From: Candidatus Pacearchaeota archaeon
GTDB lineage: Archaea > Nanobdellota > Nanobdellia > Pacearchaeales > GW2011-AR1
Assembly (NCBI GenBank): GCA_018304205.1
Contig: JAGVWR010000031.1
Location: forward strand, 1 to 23,663
Direction of reading: 5' to 3'
DNA: 23,663 nucleotides
Of the stretch, positions 11,891 through 20,383 are shown in pieces (positions within the stretch are counted from its first letter, which is position 1; each line of letters begins with the position of its first letter). Made by a program: the position numbers and the translations under genes. The notes under the pieces were generated by a model. That model did no database searches, was not told the origin of the DNA, and saw nothing but the letters and a program-made list of their open reading frames with translations.

Positions 11891-12421
11891 ATGATAACTT
11901 TCCTAAGAAAGAGAAAATTAAGTTCACAATCAATAGAAACACAGGATACAAAAGAAAAAATTTATGGGAGAGATCAAAGAGTGTTTGTCCCCGCTTATTT
12001 ACATCAGTTGTCTGATGCAGAAATGAAAGATTTGGAAGGCAATGAAATAAAAGTTACTCATATAGGAAGAACTGATATAGTCAAAGATGAAAGGGACTTA
12101 ATGCTAAGACTTAGTAGTGAAAGAAATTTAACTGGCAAACTGCTTGGAAAGAGTTTCACTAAAATAGATGGATACACGTTTGCCTGGCAATATGTAGGAA
12201 AATGTCCGATTCATAGTATCTTGAGAGTTCTACCCATAGATGCAGAAAAAATAGCGCTCGAATTTTCTCACGGAAAAATGTTCAAAGTTTCAGTTAATCA
12301 TTATCTAATAGATCATGGAGATCTCATGGATCATCATCCTAAAGGGCATCCTTATTCCTGCAATATTTTAAATAATTATGAGAATCTTGCTTATCAATTG
12401 AAAGATACAATTTCTTATTAG
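11891..12421 (+). CDS. Unknown cytoplasmic protein, 176 residues
   Basis: ATG 11891 is selected by TATA spacing. The product has no membrane segment apart from a slightly hydrophobic start (MITFLRKRK). It shows a beta-rich middle: RVFVPAYLHQLSDAEMKDLE, EIKVTHIGRTDIVKDERDLM, SFTKIDGYTFAWQYVGKC and SILRVLPIDAEKIALEF, then a His/Asp-rich stretch (HYLIDHGDLMDHHPKGHPY) that could bind a metal. I do not recognise the family. It stands alone, with LemA 52 nt downstream under its own promoter. Confidence 0.65.
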   Translation: MITFLRKRKLSSQSIETQDTKEKIYGRDQRVFVPAYLHQLSDAEMKDLEGNEIKVTHIGRTDIVKDERDLMLRLSSERNLTGKLLGKSFTKIDGYTFAWQYVGKCPIHSILRVLPIDAEKIALEFSHGKMFKVSVNHYLIDHGDLMDHHPKGHPYSCNILNNYENLAYQLKDTISY

Positions 12422-12444
12422 ATGTAATAAACACATCAGAAACG

Positions 12445-12454
12445 TTTATAAAAG
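12445..12454 (+). promoter_or_regulatory. TATA box of the lemA-cupin pair
   Basis: TTTATAAAAG lies about 25 nt before ATG 12474. Confidence 0.6.
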
Positions 12455-12473
12455 AAAATTCATATAGTAATAT

Positions 12474-13028
12474 ATGACAATCTGGTTATGGGCAATTCTA
12501 GCATTAGTCGCTTTAGTAGTAATCATATTCATCTACTATTTCAATAAAATTGTAGTTCTTGAAAACAGGATAGACAATTCACTTTCTCAAATAGATGTTC
12601 AATTGAAAAGAAGAGCAGAACTAGTTCCAAACCTAATCAGCACAGTAAAGGGATATGCAAAGCACGAGTCAAAAATAATGAAAGAAGTCACAGATGCAAG
12701 AAAAGCCCTAGTCTCTGCTACAAATATTCAGTCAAAAGTAAAGGCAGGAGCAGAGCTTCAAAATGCCTTAAAATCTATTTTTGCCATAGCCGAAAACTAT
12801 CCTCAATTGAAAGCAAACGAAAATTTCCTAAATTTGCAGCAGGAATTAGCAGCAATTGAAGATAAAATAGCATACTCAAGGCAATTCTACAATGATTCTA
12901 TATTAAGCTTTAATAATTCAGTAGAAACATTCCCTGGAAGTATTTTTGCAAGTATGATGGGTAAAAAGGAAAGAGATTTCTTAGAGATACCTAGTGAACA
13001 AAAAGCTGTTCCAAAGGTTGAATTCTAA
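12474..13028 (+). CDS. lemA: LemA family membrane-anchored protein
   Basis: The 184-residue protein has an N-terminal membrane helix (WLWAILALVALVVIIFIYYF) followed by the LemA helical-bundle signature: NRIDNSLSQIDVQLKRRAEL, VPNLISTVKGYAKHE, then LQQELAAIEDKIAYSRQFYN and a C-terminal FPGSIFASMMG. LemA proteins have N-out topology and a coiled helical bundle. They are often encoded beside HtpX; here htpX is 6.4 kb away. The stop codon overlaps the cupin start by one base (TAATG), so the two are probably translationally coupled. Confidence 0.93.
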   Translation: MTIWLWAILALVALVVIIFIYYFNKIVVLENRIDNSLSQIDVQLKRRAELVPNLISTVKGYAKHESKIMKEVTDARKALVSATNIQSKVKAGAELQNALKSIFAIAENYPQLKANENFLNLQQELAAIEDKIAYSRQFYNDSILSFNNSVETFPGSIFASMMGKKERDFLEIPSEQKAVPKVEF

Positions 13029-13369
13029 TGGAATTCCTAGCAAATCTAAAAAACGAATTTGTTGAAGGAATGCATATTCATAAATTAGCTATTGTGAAAG
13101 GATCTTCATACGATTTAGTTGGAATAAGGGCACATAGGCCTTATCCAGAGCATTTTCACAAAAAATCAAAAGCTGTTTTTTACATAATATATGGTGAAGG
13201 TAAAATAATTCTAAATGGAAAGAAGGAAAATTACCTTGATGGTTCTGTTTTCTCAATTCCGCGAGGAATGAAACACGGTTTTGAGCCCCTTTCAGATACT
13301 CTTTTCCTCTCAATCCAAACCCCACCAATAAAGCACGCAAAAACCGGCAAAGAAGATGTTAATTTCTAA
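13028..13369 (+). CDS. Single-domain cupin protein
   Basis: The 113-residue protein is a small beta-barrel cupin. Motif 1 is HFHKKSKAVFYIIYGEGKI (two His and a Glu/Gly pattern), and motif 2 is SVFSIPRGMKHGFEPL with the expected Pro-x-Gly-x-x-His. The metal-binding His residues are present, so it is likely to hold a divalent metal. Substrate cannot be inferred: single cupins include sugar isomerases, dioxygenases and storage or binding proteins. It starts on the last base of the lemA stop, an uncommon pairing. Confidence 0.85.
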   Translation: MEFLANLKNEFVEGMHIHKLAIVKGSSYDLVGIRAHRPYPEHFHKKSKAVFYIIYGEGKIILNGKKENYLDGSVFSIPRGMKHGFEPLSDTLFLSIQTPPIKHAKTGKEDVNF

Positions 13370-13430
13370 GATTATTTAAATTGCCAGCCACCATAAAAAG
13401 TATTTTAAAGTCTGTTTACAGGAAAGACTG

Positions 13431-15524
13431 ATGGAGAGGTTGATTTTTGATTCTAACGGGAAAATTGCGGGTCTGGACGGACAAATTGTCAAGCCAAATA
13501 CAAAATTTAAGCAACAATCAAACTACAAAAAAACAAGTTTATCAGAATATGACGGCAGTGAAAATGAAGATCAAGACGAATTTGCAGAAGTGTTGAAGAA
13601 ATCACAAGACTTAGAGTTCCTAAAAGAAGAGCCAATTGGATTTCAAAATATATATGAACATGCCTTTTGGAGTTTGCATTCTGAAAAAGAATTTCTTAAG
13701 CCCTTAAAGTTCTCAAACGAGAAAACACAGGAAGATGTCGTAAAAGAAATTGTAAATCTGATAAAAAATAATAATAAAATAATCTTTCTGCATGGAACCT
13801 GTGGTACTGGAAAAAGTGCAATTGCATTAAATATAGGAAGAATTCTTGGAAAGACTAGCGTAGTTGTACCAGTAAAAAATCTTCAAAAGCAATATGAAGA
13901 AGATTATATGGGGAAGAAATATCTTATTAAGAAAAATGGTGAAAAAATGAAAATTGCTATGATTACTGGGAGGCAAAATCATGATTCAATAATAAATCCT
14001 GGGCAGTCATGTGCCGATCCCTCTCTTCCAGAAAATATTAAAATAAGTGAAAAAAACTTAGAACAAATTGAAGAATACTATAAAGCAAACCCCAATATCA
14101 ATAATAAGGATATGCCAGATTTAAAAGATTTAAGAAGAATATCAATTGCGCCCTCTAATCCTTATTGGAGCCCTATTCTTCCCTCAGATTTTGAACTTAA
14201 CGTTTTAAAAGACGCCCAAAAGAAGAAATATTTGGGATGTGATGGTAGAGAATATACTTTTTATCACAGAAAAGAAGGTTGTTCTTATTATGATCAGTAT
14301 CTAGCTTATATGAAGGCAGATGTTATAATATATAATGCTGCAAAATATCTAACTGAACTAAGCATGGGCAGAAAACCAATGACTGATGTAGAAATAATAG
14401 ACGAAGCTGATGATTTTCTAGATTCTTTATTCCAACAGCAAGAAATTAATCTAACAAGGCTTCATAATTCTATAAAAGTTCTTGCTCCTGATTCTCAGAA
14501 GGCAGTTGAAATAAAAAACAAACTAATAGAGTTAATAGATTTGGAGGAAAAAAACAAAAGAATTTTAGGGGTAGACGAAAAAAAAGTATTTCATGTAAGC
14601 GAAACAAAAGTGAAAGAAATTTTAGAATTATTCTTGAAAAGCTCAGAATTCCAGTCAGAAGTAACAATAGACGAACTTAGCTATGCAAATAAAGCATTAG
14701 AAGCAGCAGAATCATTTGAAGATTCATTATCGGAGGTTTACTTAACATTTAGGAAATTTGAGGACAATCTTCTTGTAAAGTTAGTAAGTACAAATTTATC
14801 TGCTAAAATTGAAGATTTGCTTTCAAAAAGTAAGTCTATAGTATTTATGTCTGGAACGCTTCATTCAGAAACTGTACTAAAGAATATATTTGGAATAACC
14901 AATTTTAAAGTAGTCGAAGCTGAAACAATAAACTTTGGTAATGTAGAAATAATAAGAACAGGTAAGGAAAAAGACTGCAAATACTCAAATTTCTCAGCTG
15001 GAAAACACACAAGAGAAGAATACCTTAAAGCTCTAGATTTTTGCATTCAGAAAGCAAAGAAACCAACATTGATACATGTAAATGCCTTTCAAGATTTACC
15101 TAATGACCTAGAAAAGCAATCCTTTATGTTAAACAATTTAATGTCTGCAGATTTTTTATATAACCTTCAGATACAAGACAAAACAGGAAGAAATATCAGC
15201 TTATTTAAACAAAAACTTTCAGATTGTTTATTTACAACAAAATGTTCAAGAGGTGTTGATTTCCCAGGAGATATGTGTAATTCTATTATATTTACTAAGT
15301 ATCCCAATCCAAACATATCTGATACTTTCTGGAAGATCTTACAACAAACCCATCCAAACTACTTTTGGGAATTCTATAAAGACAAAGCAAGAAGAGAATT
15401 TATCCAGAGAATATACCGAGCAGTAAGATCAAAAGACGATCAGGTATATATTTTGTCTCCTGATTCTCGTGTTCTTGACTCTGTCAAAGAATTCCAAGTG
15501 AATGGAAATTCATTATACCAATGA
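13431..15524 (+). CDS. XPD/DinG-like superfamily 2 helicase
   Basis: The 697-residue protein has a non-conserved N-terminus (1-110, acidic near 40-60). Motif I is HGTCGTGKSAIA (121-132), the II/DEAH box is IIDEADDFLD (322-331), then come a large helical insertion, FMSGTLHSE (motif III/IV region), motif V with TTKCSRGVDFPGD and motif VI QRIYRAVRSKDD. The FPGD step and RxYRAVR ending are those of Rad3/XPD and DinG. Between motif I and II only three cysteines (C194, C270, C284) occupy the position of the iron-sulphur cluster, where the family normally has four; C284 in GCSYYDQY matches the usual last ligand. It probably unwinds DNA 5'-3' in repair. Confidence 0.82.
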   Translation: MERLIFDSNGKIAGLDGQIVKPNTKFKQQSNYKKTSLSEYDGSENEDQDEFAEVLKKSQDLEFLKEEPIGFQNIYEHAFWSLHSEKEFLKPLKFSNEKTQEDVVKEIVNLIKNNNKIIFLHGTCGTGKSAIALNIGRILGKTSVVVPVKNLQKQYEEDYMGKKYLIKKNGEKMKIAMITGRQNHDSIINPGQSCADPSLPENIKISEKNLEQIEEYYKANPNINNKDMPDLKDLRRISIAPSNPYWSPILPSDFELNVLKDAQKKKYLGCDGREYTFYHRKEGCSYYDQYLAYMKADVIIYNAAKYLTELSMGRKPMTDVEIIDEADDFLDSLFQQQEINLTRLHNSIKVLAPDSQKAVEIKNKLIELIDLEEKNKRILGVDEKKVFHVSETKVKEILELFLKSSEFQSEVTIDELSYANKALEAAESFEDSLSEVYLTFRKFEDNLLVKLVSTNLSAKIEDLLSKSKSIVFMSGTLHSETVLKNIFGITNFKVVEAETINFGNVEIIRTGKEKDCKYSNFSAGKHTREEYLKALDFCIQKAKKPTLIHVNAFQDLPNDLEKQSFMLNNLMSADFLYNLQIQDKTGRNISLFKQKLSDCLFTTKCSRGVDFPGDMCNSIIFTKYPNPNISDTFWKILQQTHPNYFWEFYKDKARREFIQRIYRAVRSKDDQVYILSPDSRVLDSVKEFQVNGNSLYQ

Positions 15525-15608
15525 ACAATAGATACTAAAGTATTCCTATTAATTTCTCTTTCCAACTCATTCAACAAACTTTTAACCCTCGCTCTTCAAT
15601 CCAATAAG

Positions 15609-15618
15609 CTTATAAATT
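15609..15618 (+). promoter_or_regulatory. TATA box of the glycosyltransferase gene
   Basis: CTTATAAATT lies about 25 nt before ATG 15638. Confidence 0.55.
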
Positions 15619-15637
15619 CTTCATATCAAATAAAAAA

Positions 15638-16546
15638 ATGGACGAAATAAGCGTTTGCATACCTGCCCACAACGAAGAATCCAGTTTAGCTAGAACTCTA
15701 CATTCTATTATAAATCAGCAAAATGTACCCAAGCTAGAAATAATTGTATGTGCAAATGGTTGCACAGATAAAACAGAAGGAATAGCCAGAGACTATGAAA
15801 GAGCTTTTTCTCATGTTCACTTAATTTCAACTGGTGTTCCAAGCAAAGCAAATGCTTGGAATCTTTTGATAGAAAGAGCGCAAAACGATTTTGTTGCTTT
15901 TGCAGATGCGGATGTAGTTGTTAGACAAGGAGCATTTTCATATTTGACTGAAACTCTAAAAGCCAATGAACAACTTGCTTTGGTAGGTGCGGCAGGCATT
16001 CCTTTAAAGATTGGGCAACCATTGCTTGAGCGTTACTTTCTAAGATATTTAATCCCAGATGAAGTTGGACAATCGTTTGTAAGAGGAGGATTATATGCAG
16101 TAGAAAAACGGAGATTAAAAAAAGAATTATCTAAAAGGGAGTTTACAAAAATGCCTGAGATAATTGCAGATGATAGATTCCTCCAGCTTGTTTGTAGTCC
16201 AAAGGTATGGGCTATAGATAGAAGAGCGCAATTTTACTTTAGATCTCCGACATTAGCTGACGCTCCTTCAGTTTTTGCAAGGTATAAAAAAAGCGATAAA
16301 CAATTAAACCTTCTTTTTGGATTTGATCTTCCACAATTAGATCCTGAAAAAATAACTCTTAGATTAGCTTACAAAAAATTAAAACGATTAATAAAAATTG
16401 AGAATCCAGTAACAAAAATTGATGATGCTCTGGGTTTTATATTTAGAAAATATTTTGAATATCAGGTTAGAAAGGCTTCGGATAGTAATACAAGATGGCC
16501 TGTGGCAAGATCAACAAAGATACCAATTCCTTATTCTATAGAATAA
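15638..16546 (+). CDS. Family 2 glycosyltransferase
   Basis: The 302-residue protein has the GT-A fold signature of family 2: SVCIPAHNEESSLARTL at the N-terminus, IIVCANGCTDKTEGIA, then FVAFADADVVVRQGAF with the metal-binding D-x-D (about residues 89-91), and a later RGGLYAVEKRR and IIADDRFLQLV acidic pair. There is no membrane helix, so it acts on the cytoplasmic face, probably transferring a sugar to a lipid carrier or glycan. The C-terminal third is basic and may bind the membrane or acceptor. No sugar-nucleotide genes are next to it. It converges with trhO with a 2-nt gap. Confidence 0.85.
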   Translation: MDEISVCIPAHNEESSLARTLHSIINQQNVPKLEIIVCANGCTDKTEGIARDYERAFSHVHLISTGVPSKANAWNLLIERAQNDFVAFADADVVVRQGAFSYLTETLKANEQLALVGAAGIPLKIGQPLLERYFLRYLIPDEVGQSFVRGGLYAVEKRRLKKELSKREFTKMPEIIADDRFLQLVCSPKVWAIDRRAQFYFRSPTLADAPSVFARYKKSDKQLNLLFGFDLPQLDPEKITLRLAYKKLKRLIKIENPVTKIDDALGFIFRKYFEYQVRKASDSNTRWPVARSTKIPIPYSIE

Positions 16547-16548
16547 AC

Positions 16549-17430
16549 TTAATTTTGAATTTTATTTGATTGGATAATTATTTTCTTCCAACATTCCTTA
16601 GAGCAACATCCTTGGAATTTTATGTCGCAGTTAGGACAAATGACAAAAAGATCGTTGCATTCAGGAACCCTGCAATTTCTATATTGATCACACTTTGTCT
16701 TACAATGCCTACATTTAGTAATTGGCCCAGATTTCATATTAATATCAGATTTAAGTCTCTTATCAAATACAAAACAAGTTCCTTCCCATACACTATCTGG
16801 ATATTTTTTCCCAAAAGTCAATATTCCACCATGCAATTGAGAGACATCTTTAAAACCTTCTTGTATAAGATAAGCAGAAGCTTTTTCACATCTTATTCCT
16901 CCGGTGCAATACATAACAACTTTTTTGTCTTTTAACTTTTCAAGTTTTTCGACAGCTTTTGGAAATTCAGTAAAGTTTTCTATTGGCAAAGTTACAGCGT
17001 TTTTAAATTTACCAACTTGCCATTCATATTCGTTTCTGGCATCTAAGATCACAACATCCTCTCCAGAATTATACAAGTCCAAAAATTCTTCGCTACTTAT
17101 ATGTTTTCCCTTACTATTTAAATCAACATCTTGCTGAAACTTAATAATCTCAGATTTAACCTTAATAACAATTTTCTTAAATGGGGGCATTATCGCATCG
17201 TCCTCTTTAAATTCAATATCACTAAATCTTTTATCCTTCTTAAGAATTTGTTTATAATTTTCAGTCTGTCCGCGTGTTCCAGAAACACTTCCATTTATAC
17301 CTTCTTTAGCAATCAATATCCTCCCAAGTAATCCTAAATCTTCACACTCTAACAAATGTTTCTTTTTAAATTCCACAGGATTTTCAATATTTACATATTT
17401 GTAAAACAATAAAACCTTTACGTTATTCAT
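16549..17430 (-). CDS. trhO: tRNA uridine-34 hydroxylase, rhodanese type
   Basis: The 293-residue protein has the YceA/TrhO layout: an N-terminal ferredoxin-like domain (VLLFYKYVNIENP, LGRILIAKEGINGSVSG), a rhodanese domain with VILDARNEYEWQVGKFKNA and active-site CTGGIRCEKASAYL, then GGILTFGKKYPDSVW and a Cys-rich C-terminus (CRHCKTKCDQYRNC and CPNCDIKFQGCC). TrhO makes 5-hydroxyuridine at wobble position 34 of certain tRNAs in an oxygen-dependent way. The catalytic Cys and C-terminal zinc-like cysteines are intact. A minus-strand TATA (17451-17457) supports ATG 17430. The gene is uncommon in anaerobic archaea and may have been acquired from bacteria. Confidence 0.9.
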   Translation of the reverse strand: MNNVKVLLFYKYVNIENPVEFKKKHLLECEDLGLLGRILIAKEGINGSVSGTRGQTENYKQILKKDKRFSDIEFKEDDAIMPPFKKIVIKVKSEIIKFQQDVDLNSKGKHISSEEFLDLYNSGEDVVILDARNEYEWQVGKFKNAVTLPIENFTEFPKAVEKLEKLKDKKVVMYCTGGIRCEKASAYLIQEGFKDVSQLHGGILTFGKKYPDSVWEGTCFVFDKRLKSDINMKSGPITKCRHCKTKCDQYRNCRVPECNDLFVICPNCDIKFQGCCSKECWKKIIIQSNKIQN

Positions 17431-17505
17431 ATAGTTGGCTTGTTTTAATGTATAAAAATCTTCTTAAATATGTCAGAATACGATTAATTCCAACTAAAAT
17501 ACATT

Positions 17506-17793
17506 TCAGAATGTCTTTTTTCTTAAAAGAATAAAACTTCCAAGCAACCCAATTGCAAGCAATATTGCTCCAATTGGACTTCCAATGTTTTCATTTAAGT
17601 TTCCAATTGCATTTCCAGTCAAAACTGGAGACAAGAAGAATAATCCTGCAAGTAAACTAGCAACGGTAACAACAGCCATACTTGCAGATCCGTTAGAAAC
17701 ATGATGTTCTAACACTGATTTGACATTCCCTTTTGTTTTTTTAAATTCTTCAACTTTAGCTTCAACTTTTTTACCTATGTTTGTCTTGGTCAT
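17506..17793 (-). CDS. Small membrane protein with TGNAIG motif
   Basis: The 95-residue protein has a basic, charged cytoplasmic part (MTKTNIGKKVEAKVEEFKKT), a first membrane helix VVTVASLLAGLFFLSPV, then LTGNAIGNLNENIGSP, a second helix IGAILLAIGLLGSFILL and a short RKKTF tail. The motif just after the first helix is reminiscent of the TG-type motif in the thioredoxin-like protein at 11248-11634. A GGGGGG Shine-Dalgarno precedes ATG 17793, and a TATA near 17850-17860 suggests a leader of about 40 nt, unlike most genes here. No family name is recognised. Confidence 0.65.
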   Translation of the reverse strand: MTKTNIGKKVEAKVEEFKKTKGNVKSVLEHHVSNGSASMAVVTVASLLAGLFFLSPVLTGNAIGNLNENIGSPIGAILLAIGLLGSFILLRKKTF

Positions 17794-17886
17794 CTAACCC
17801 CCCTTTCTTAAACCCTCATAATCAACCACAATATCTTAATTAGAAATCTTTACTTTATAAATGTTTTTTATGATTTATTTATTTAT

Positions 17887-19266
17887 CTAATCCCTATTTA
17901 TTTTAACAATACCATCAAAACAATGGGTGCAATACCCTTTTTGTGCCAAAAAAGGATTAGCAAGTAAACCATCCATACTCAAATATTTTAAAGAATCTGC
18001 TCCAATAAATCTTCTTACTTCTTCAGTTGATCCAGCCTTATAAGCAATAAGTTCTTTTCTCTTTGGAGTATCAATCCCTAAATAGCATGAATTTCGATAA
18101 GGTGGGGAACTTATTCTTAAGTGAATTTCTTTAGCTCCAAATCTTCTTAAGAGTTTAACTATTTTTTTTGTTGTAGTGCCCCTAACAATTGAATCATCGA
18201 CAACAATTACCCTTTTTCCTTCGATAACACTTCTGTTTGGATTAAATTTCTTTCTGACTTTAACATCTCTCACTGCTTGTGTTGGCTCAATGAAAGTTCT
18301 TCCAATATAGTGGCTTCTTATAAATCCAAATTCAAAAGGAATTCCCCTATTTACTCTATAAGTTTCTTTACTATACCCTAAAGCAATATCATTACTAGAA
18401 TCAGGAACAGCCATTACAACATCTGATTCTATTGGATCTTCCCTGTAAAGTTGGCCACCCCACCACTGCCTTATAATGCTGTTAGTTACATTACTTCCAA
18501 AAACAAAACTATCCGGTCTAGAAAAGTAAATATGCTCAAATATGCATGGCAGATTTTCTTTTTTTTCAAATAATTGAATGCTCTTCACTCCAGAGTCATT
18601 TATTACTACAAGTTCTCCAGGTTTTATCTCTCGATCATATTTTGCATCTATTATATCAAATGCTACTGTCTCAGAAGCTAAAACATATGTGCCACTTTGT
18701 AGTCTTCCCAATACTAACGGTCTAACACCACTTGGATCTCTTATTCCGATTAGTTCATTTTTAGTTAACATAACTATGGAATATGCTGGTTGTAAATCTT
18801 TAAAAGAATCAAAAATTTTATCTTCAATTTTTAATGCTTTAGATCTTGCAAAAGTATGCAATACTATTTCAGTATCGCTTGTAGTGCTGAAAATACATCC
18901 CTGTTCTTGTAATCTCCTTTTTTGACTCTTATAATTTGCGAATTCGCCATTATGGGCTACTGCAACATCTCCTCTTAAATATGGTTGGGCATTCTCGTCA
19001 GATGATCCTCCTTGTGTTGAATATCTATTGTGCCCTATTGCGGCTCTTCCTTTAAGTTCTTTCAAATCTTCATCGCTAAAAACATCATTAACTATCCCTC
19101 TTCCATGTTGTTTGTAAAATTTAGTTTTAGATCTAGTTACTATTCCAGTGTGTTCCTGCCCTCGATGTTGCATTATATTTAATGCAACATAAGCGTATTC
19201 AGAAGCTTTCTCAACGCCCCATATACCAAAGACAGCGCATTTATCTCTTATCACATCTTCAAGCAT
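17887..19266 (-). CDS. purF: Amidophosphoribosyltransferase (PurF)
   Basis: PurF makes 5-phosphoribosylamine from PRPP and glutamine, the first step of de novo purine synthesis. From ATG 19266 the protein has 459 residues, with a 9-residue propeptide ahead of the nucleophile in KCAVFGIWG (C10). Glutaminase motifs include RGQEHTGI, GHNRYSTQG and AVAHNGEF. The PRPP site VIVVDDSIVRGTTT is intact. Four cysteines (LPCIFE, NSCYLGID and CTHC) fit the iron-sulphur ligands of the Bacillus-type enzyme. The longer GTG start at 19290 is rejected because it would lie over a TATA-like TTTTATGAC; GGGGGTGG precedes ATG 19266. It is alone, with no other pur gene in the window. Confidence 0.95.
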   Translation of the reverse strand: MLEDVIRDKCAVFGIWGVEKASEYAYVALNIMQHRGQEHTGIVTRSKTKFYKQHGRGIVNDVFSDEDLKELKGRAAIGHNRYSTQGGSSDENAQPYLRGDVAVAHNGEFANYKSQKRRLQEQGCIFSTTSDTEIVLHTFARSKALKIEDKIFDSFKDLQPAYSIVMLTKNELIGIRDPSGVRPLVLGRLQSGTYVLASETVAFDIIDAKYDREIKPGELVVINDSGVKSIQLFEKKENLPCIFEHIYFSRPDSFVFGSNVTNSIIRQWWGGQLYREDPIESDVVMAVPDSSNDIALGYSKETYRVNRGIPFEFGFIRSHYIGRTFIEPTQAVRDVKVRKKFNPNRSVIEGKRVIVVDDSIVRGTTTKKIVKLLRRFGAKEIHLRISSPPYRNSCYLGIDTPKRKELIAYKAGSTEEVRRFIGADSLKYLSMDGLLANPFLAQKGYCTHCFDGIVKINRD

Positions 19267-19388
19267 AATCCACCCCCAGTCATAAAACACTGTGAAAGAC
19301 CCAGCTTAAAAACTTTGTTGCACTAATTAATATTTATCACGATCGATTTCATATTCTTAATAAATTGTACAATAACTTTTAAGGAAGC

Positions 19389-19400
19389 TTTTTATAATAA
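19389..19400 (+). promoter_or_regulatory. TATA box of htpX
   Basis: TTTTTATAATAA lies about 24 nt before ATG 19418, in the divergent gap between purF and htpX. Confidence 0.55.
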
Positions 19401-19417
19401 CTTTCATTACATAATAT

Positions 19418-20323
19418 ATGGCAGAAAGAATCTCCTTTGAGGATCAAATATCTAGAAATAAAATAAAGTCAGTTTTCTTGATGGTTCTAATTATAATCTT
19501 CTTTATAGTTTTAGGATACATAATAGCACTTATTCTAGACCCTTCATACTTTTTTATTATTATGATCATAGCGATTATTTTCTCCATGAGTTATACAATT
19601 TTTAGTTATTACAATTCTGATAAAATTGCTCTTTCTTCAGTAAAAGCTCGCCTGGCTAATAGTTCAGAACACTCTCAATTTATGCATTCCGTTGAAAATA
19701 TGGCTATTGCCTCTGGACTCGAAGCTCCAAAGGCATACGTGATGGATTCAGAACAAATAAACGCCTTTGCTTCAGGAAGAGATCCGAAGCATGCAGTAAT
19801 TTGTGTTACGACTGGCGCTCTAAAAAAACTCAGTAAGCAAGAACTCGAAGGAGTAATTGCTCATGAAATGGCTCACGTTGCTAATTTTGACATTAGATTC
19901 ATGACTCTTACCGCAGTCCTAATAGGCATAATCTCTATTCTTGCAGAAATTTTCCTTAGAAGTTTATGGTTTTCCTCTGGAAATAGAGATAGAGGAAAAG
20001 GCGGGGCAATATTGCTCATATTAGGAGTTTTGTTTGCAATATTGGCTCCAATTGCAGCTAATTTAGTTTCTCTCGCAATTTCAAGGAAAAGAGAATTCAC
20101 TGCAGACGCAACAGGCGTTAAATTCACTCGTTATCCTCCAGGACTTGCATCCGCATTAAAAAAAATAAAGAGCGAACACGTAAGCGAACAAGACAAACAT
20201 AGATATGCAAAAGCTCTTGCTCCTTTGTTTATTTCAAATCCTTATAAAAAATTGAAAGCATCAAGCTTTTTCTCAACTCATCCTTCAATAGATCAAAGAA
20301 TTGCAATTCTTGAGAAGATGTGA
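19418..20323 (+). CDS. htpX: HtpX-like membrane M48 metalloprotease
   Basis: The 301-residue protein starts with two membrane helices (residues 18-60), then the M48 catalytic domain with HEMAH (in LEGVIAHEMAHVANFD) and the third zinc ligand Glu in SRKREFTADATG. Two more helices lie between them (ILAEIFLRSLW and ILLILGVLFAILAPIAANLV). It ends with FFSTHPSIDQRIAIL, typical of HtpX. It degrades damaged or misfolded membrane proteins. Length is normal, and all catalytic residues are present. Divergent from purF. lemA, its usual neighbour, is 6.4 kb upstream. Confidence 0.94.
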   Translation: MAERISFEDQISRNKIKSVFLMVLIIIFFIVLGYIIALILDPSYFFIIMIIAIIFSMSYTIFSYYNSDKIALSSVKARLANSSEHSQFMHSVENMAIASGLEAPKAYVMDSEQINAFASGRDPKHAVICVTTGALKKLSKQELEGVIAHEMAHVANFDIRFMTLTAVLIGIISILAEIFLRSLWFSSGNRDRGKGGAILLILGVLFAILAPIAANLVSLAISRKREFTADATGVKFTRYPPGLASALKKIKSEHVSEQDKHRYAKALAPLFISNPYKKLKASSFFSTHPSIDQRIAILEKM

Positions 20324-20354
20324 TTTGATAACATATCAATTAGCAACCTTAAAC

Positions 20355-20363
20355 CTTAAATAT
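20355..20363 (+). promoter_or_regulatory. TATA box of dapB
   Basis: CTTAAATAT lies about 25 nt before ATG 20384. Confidence 0.5.
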
Positions 20364-20383
20364 CTCTTGATTTAATCGAAATA

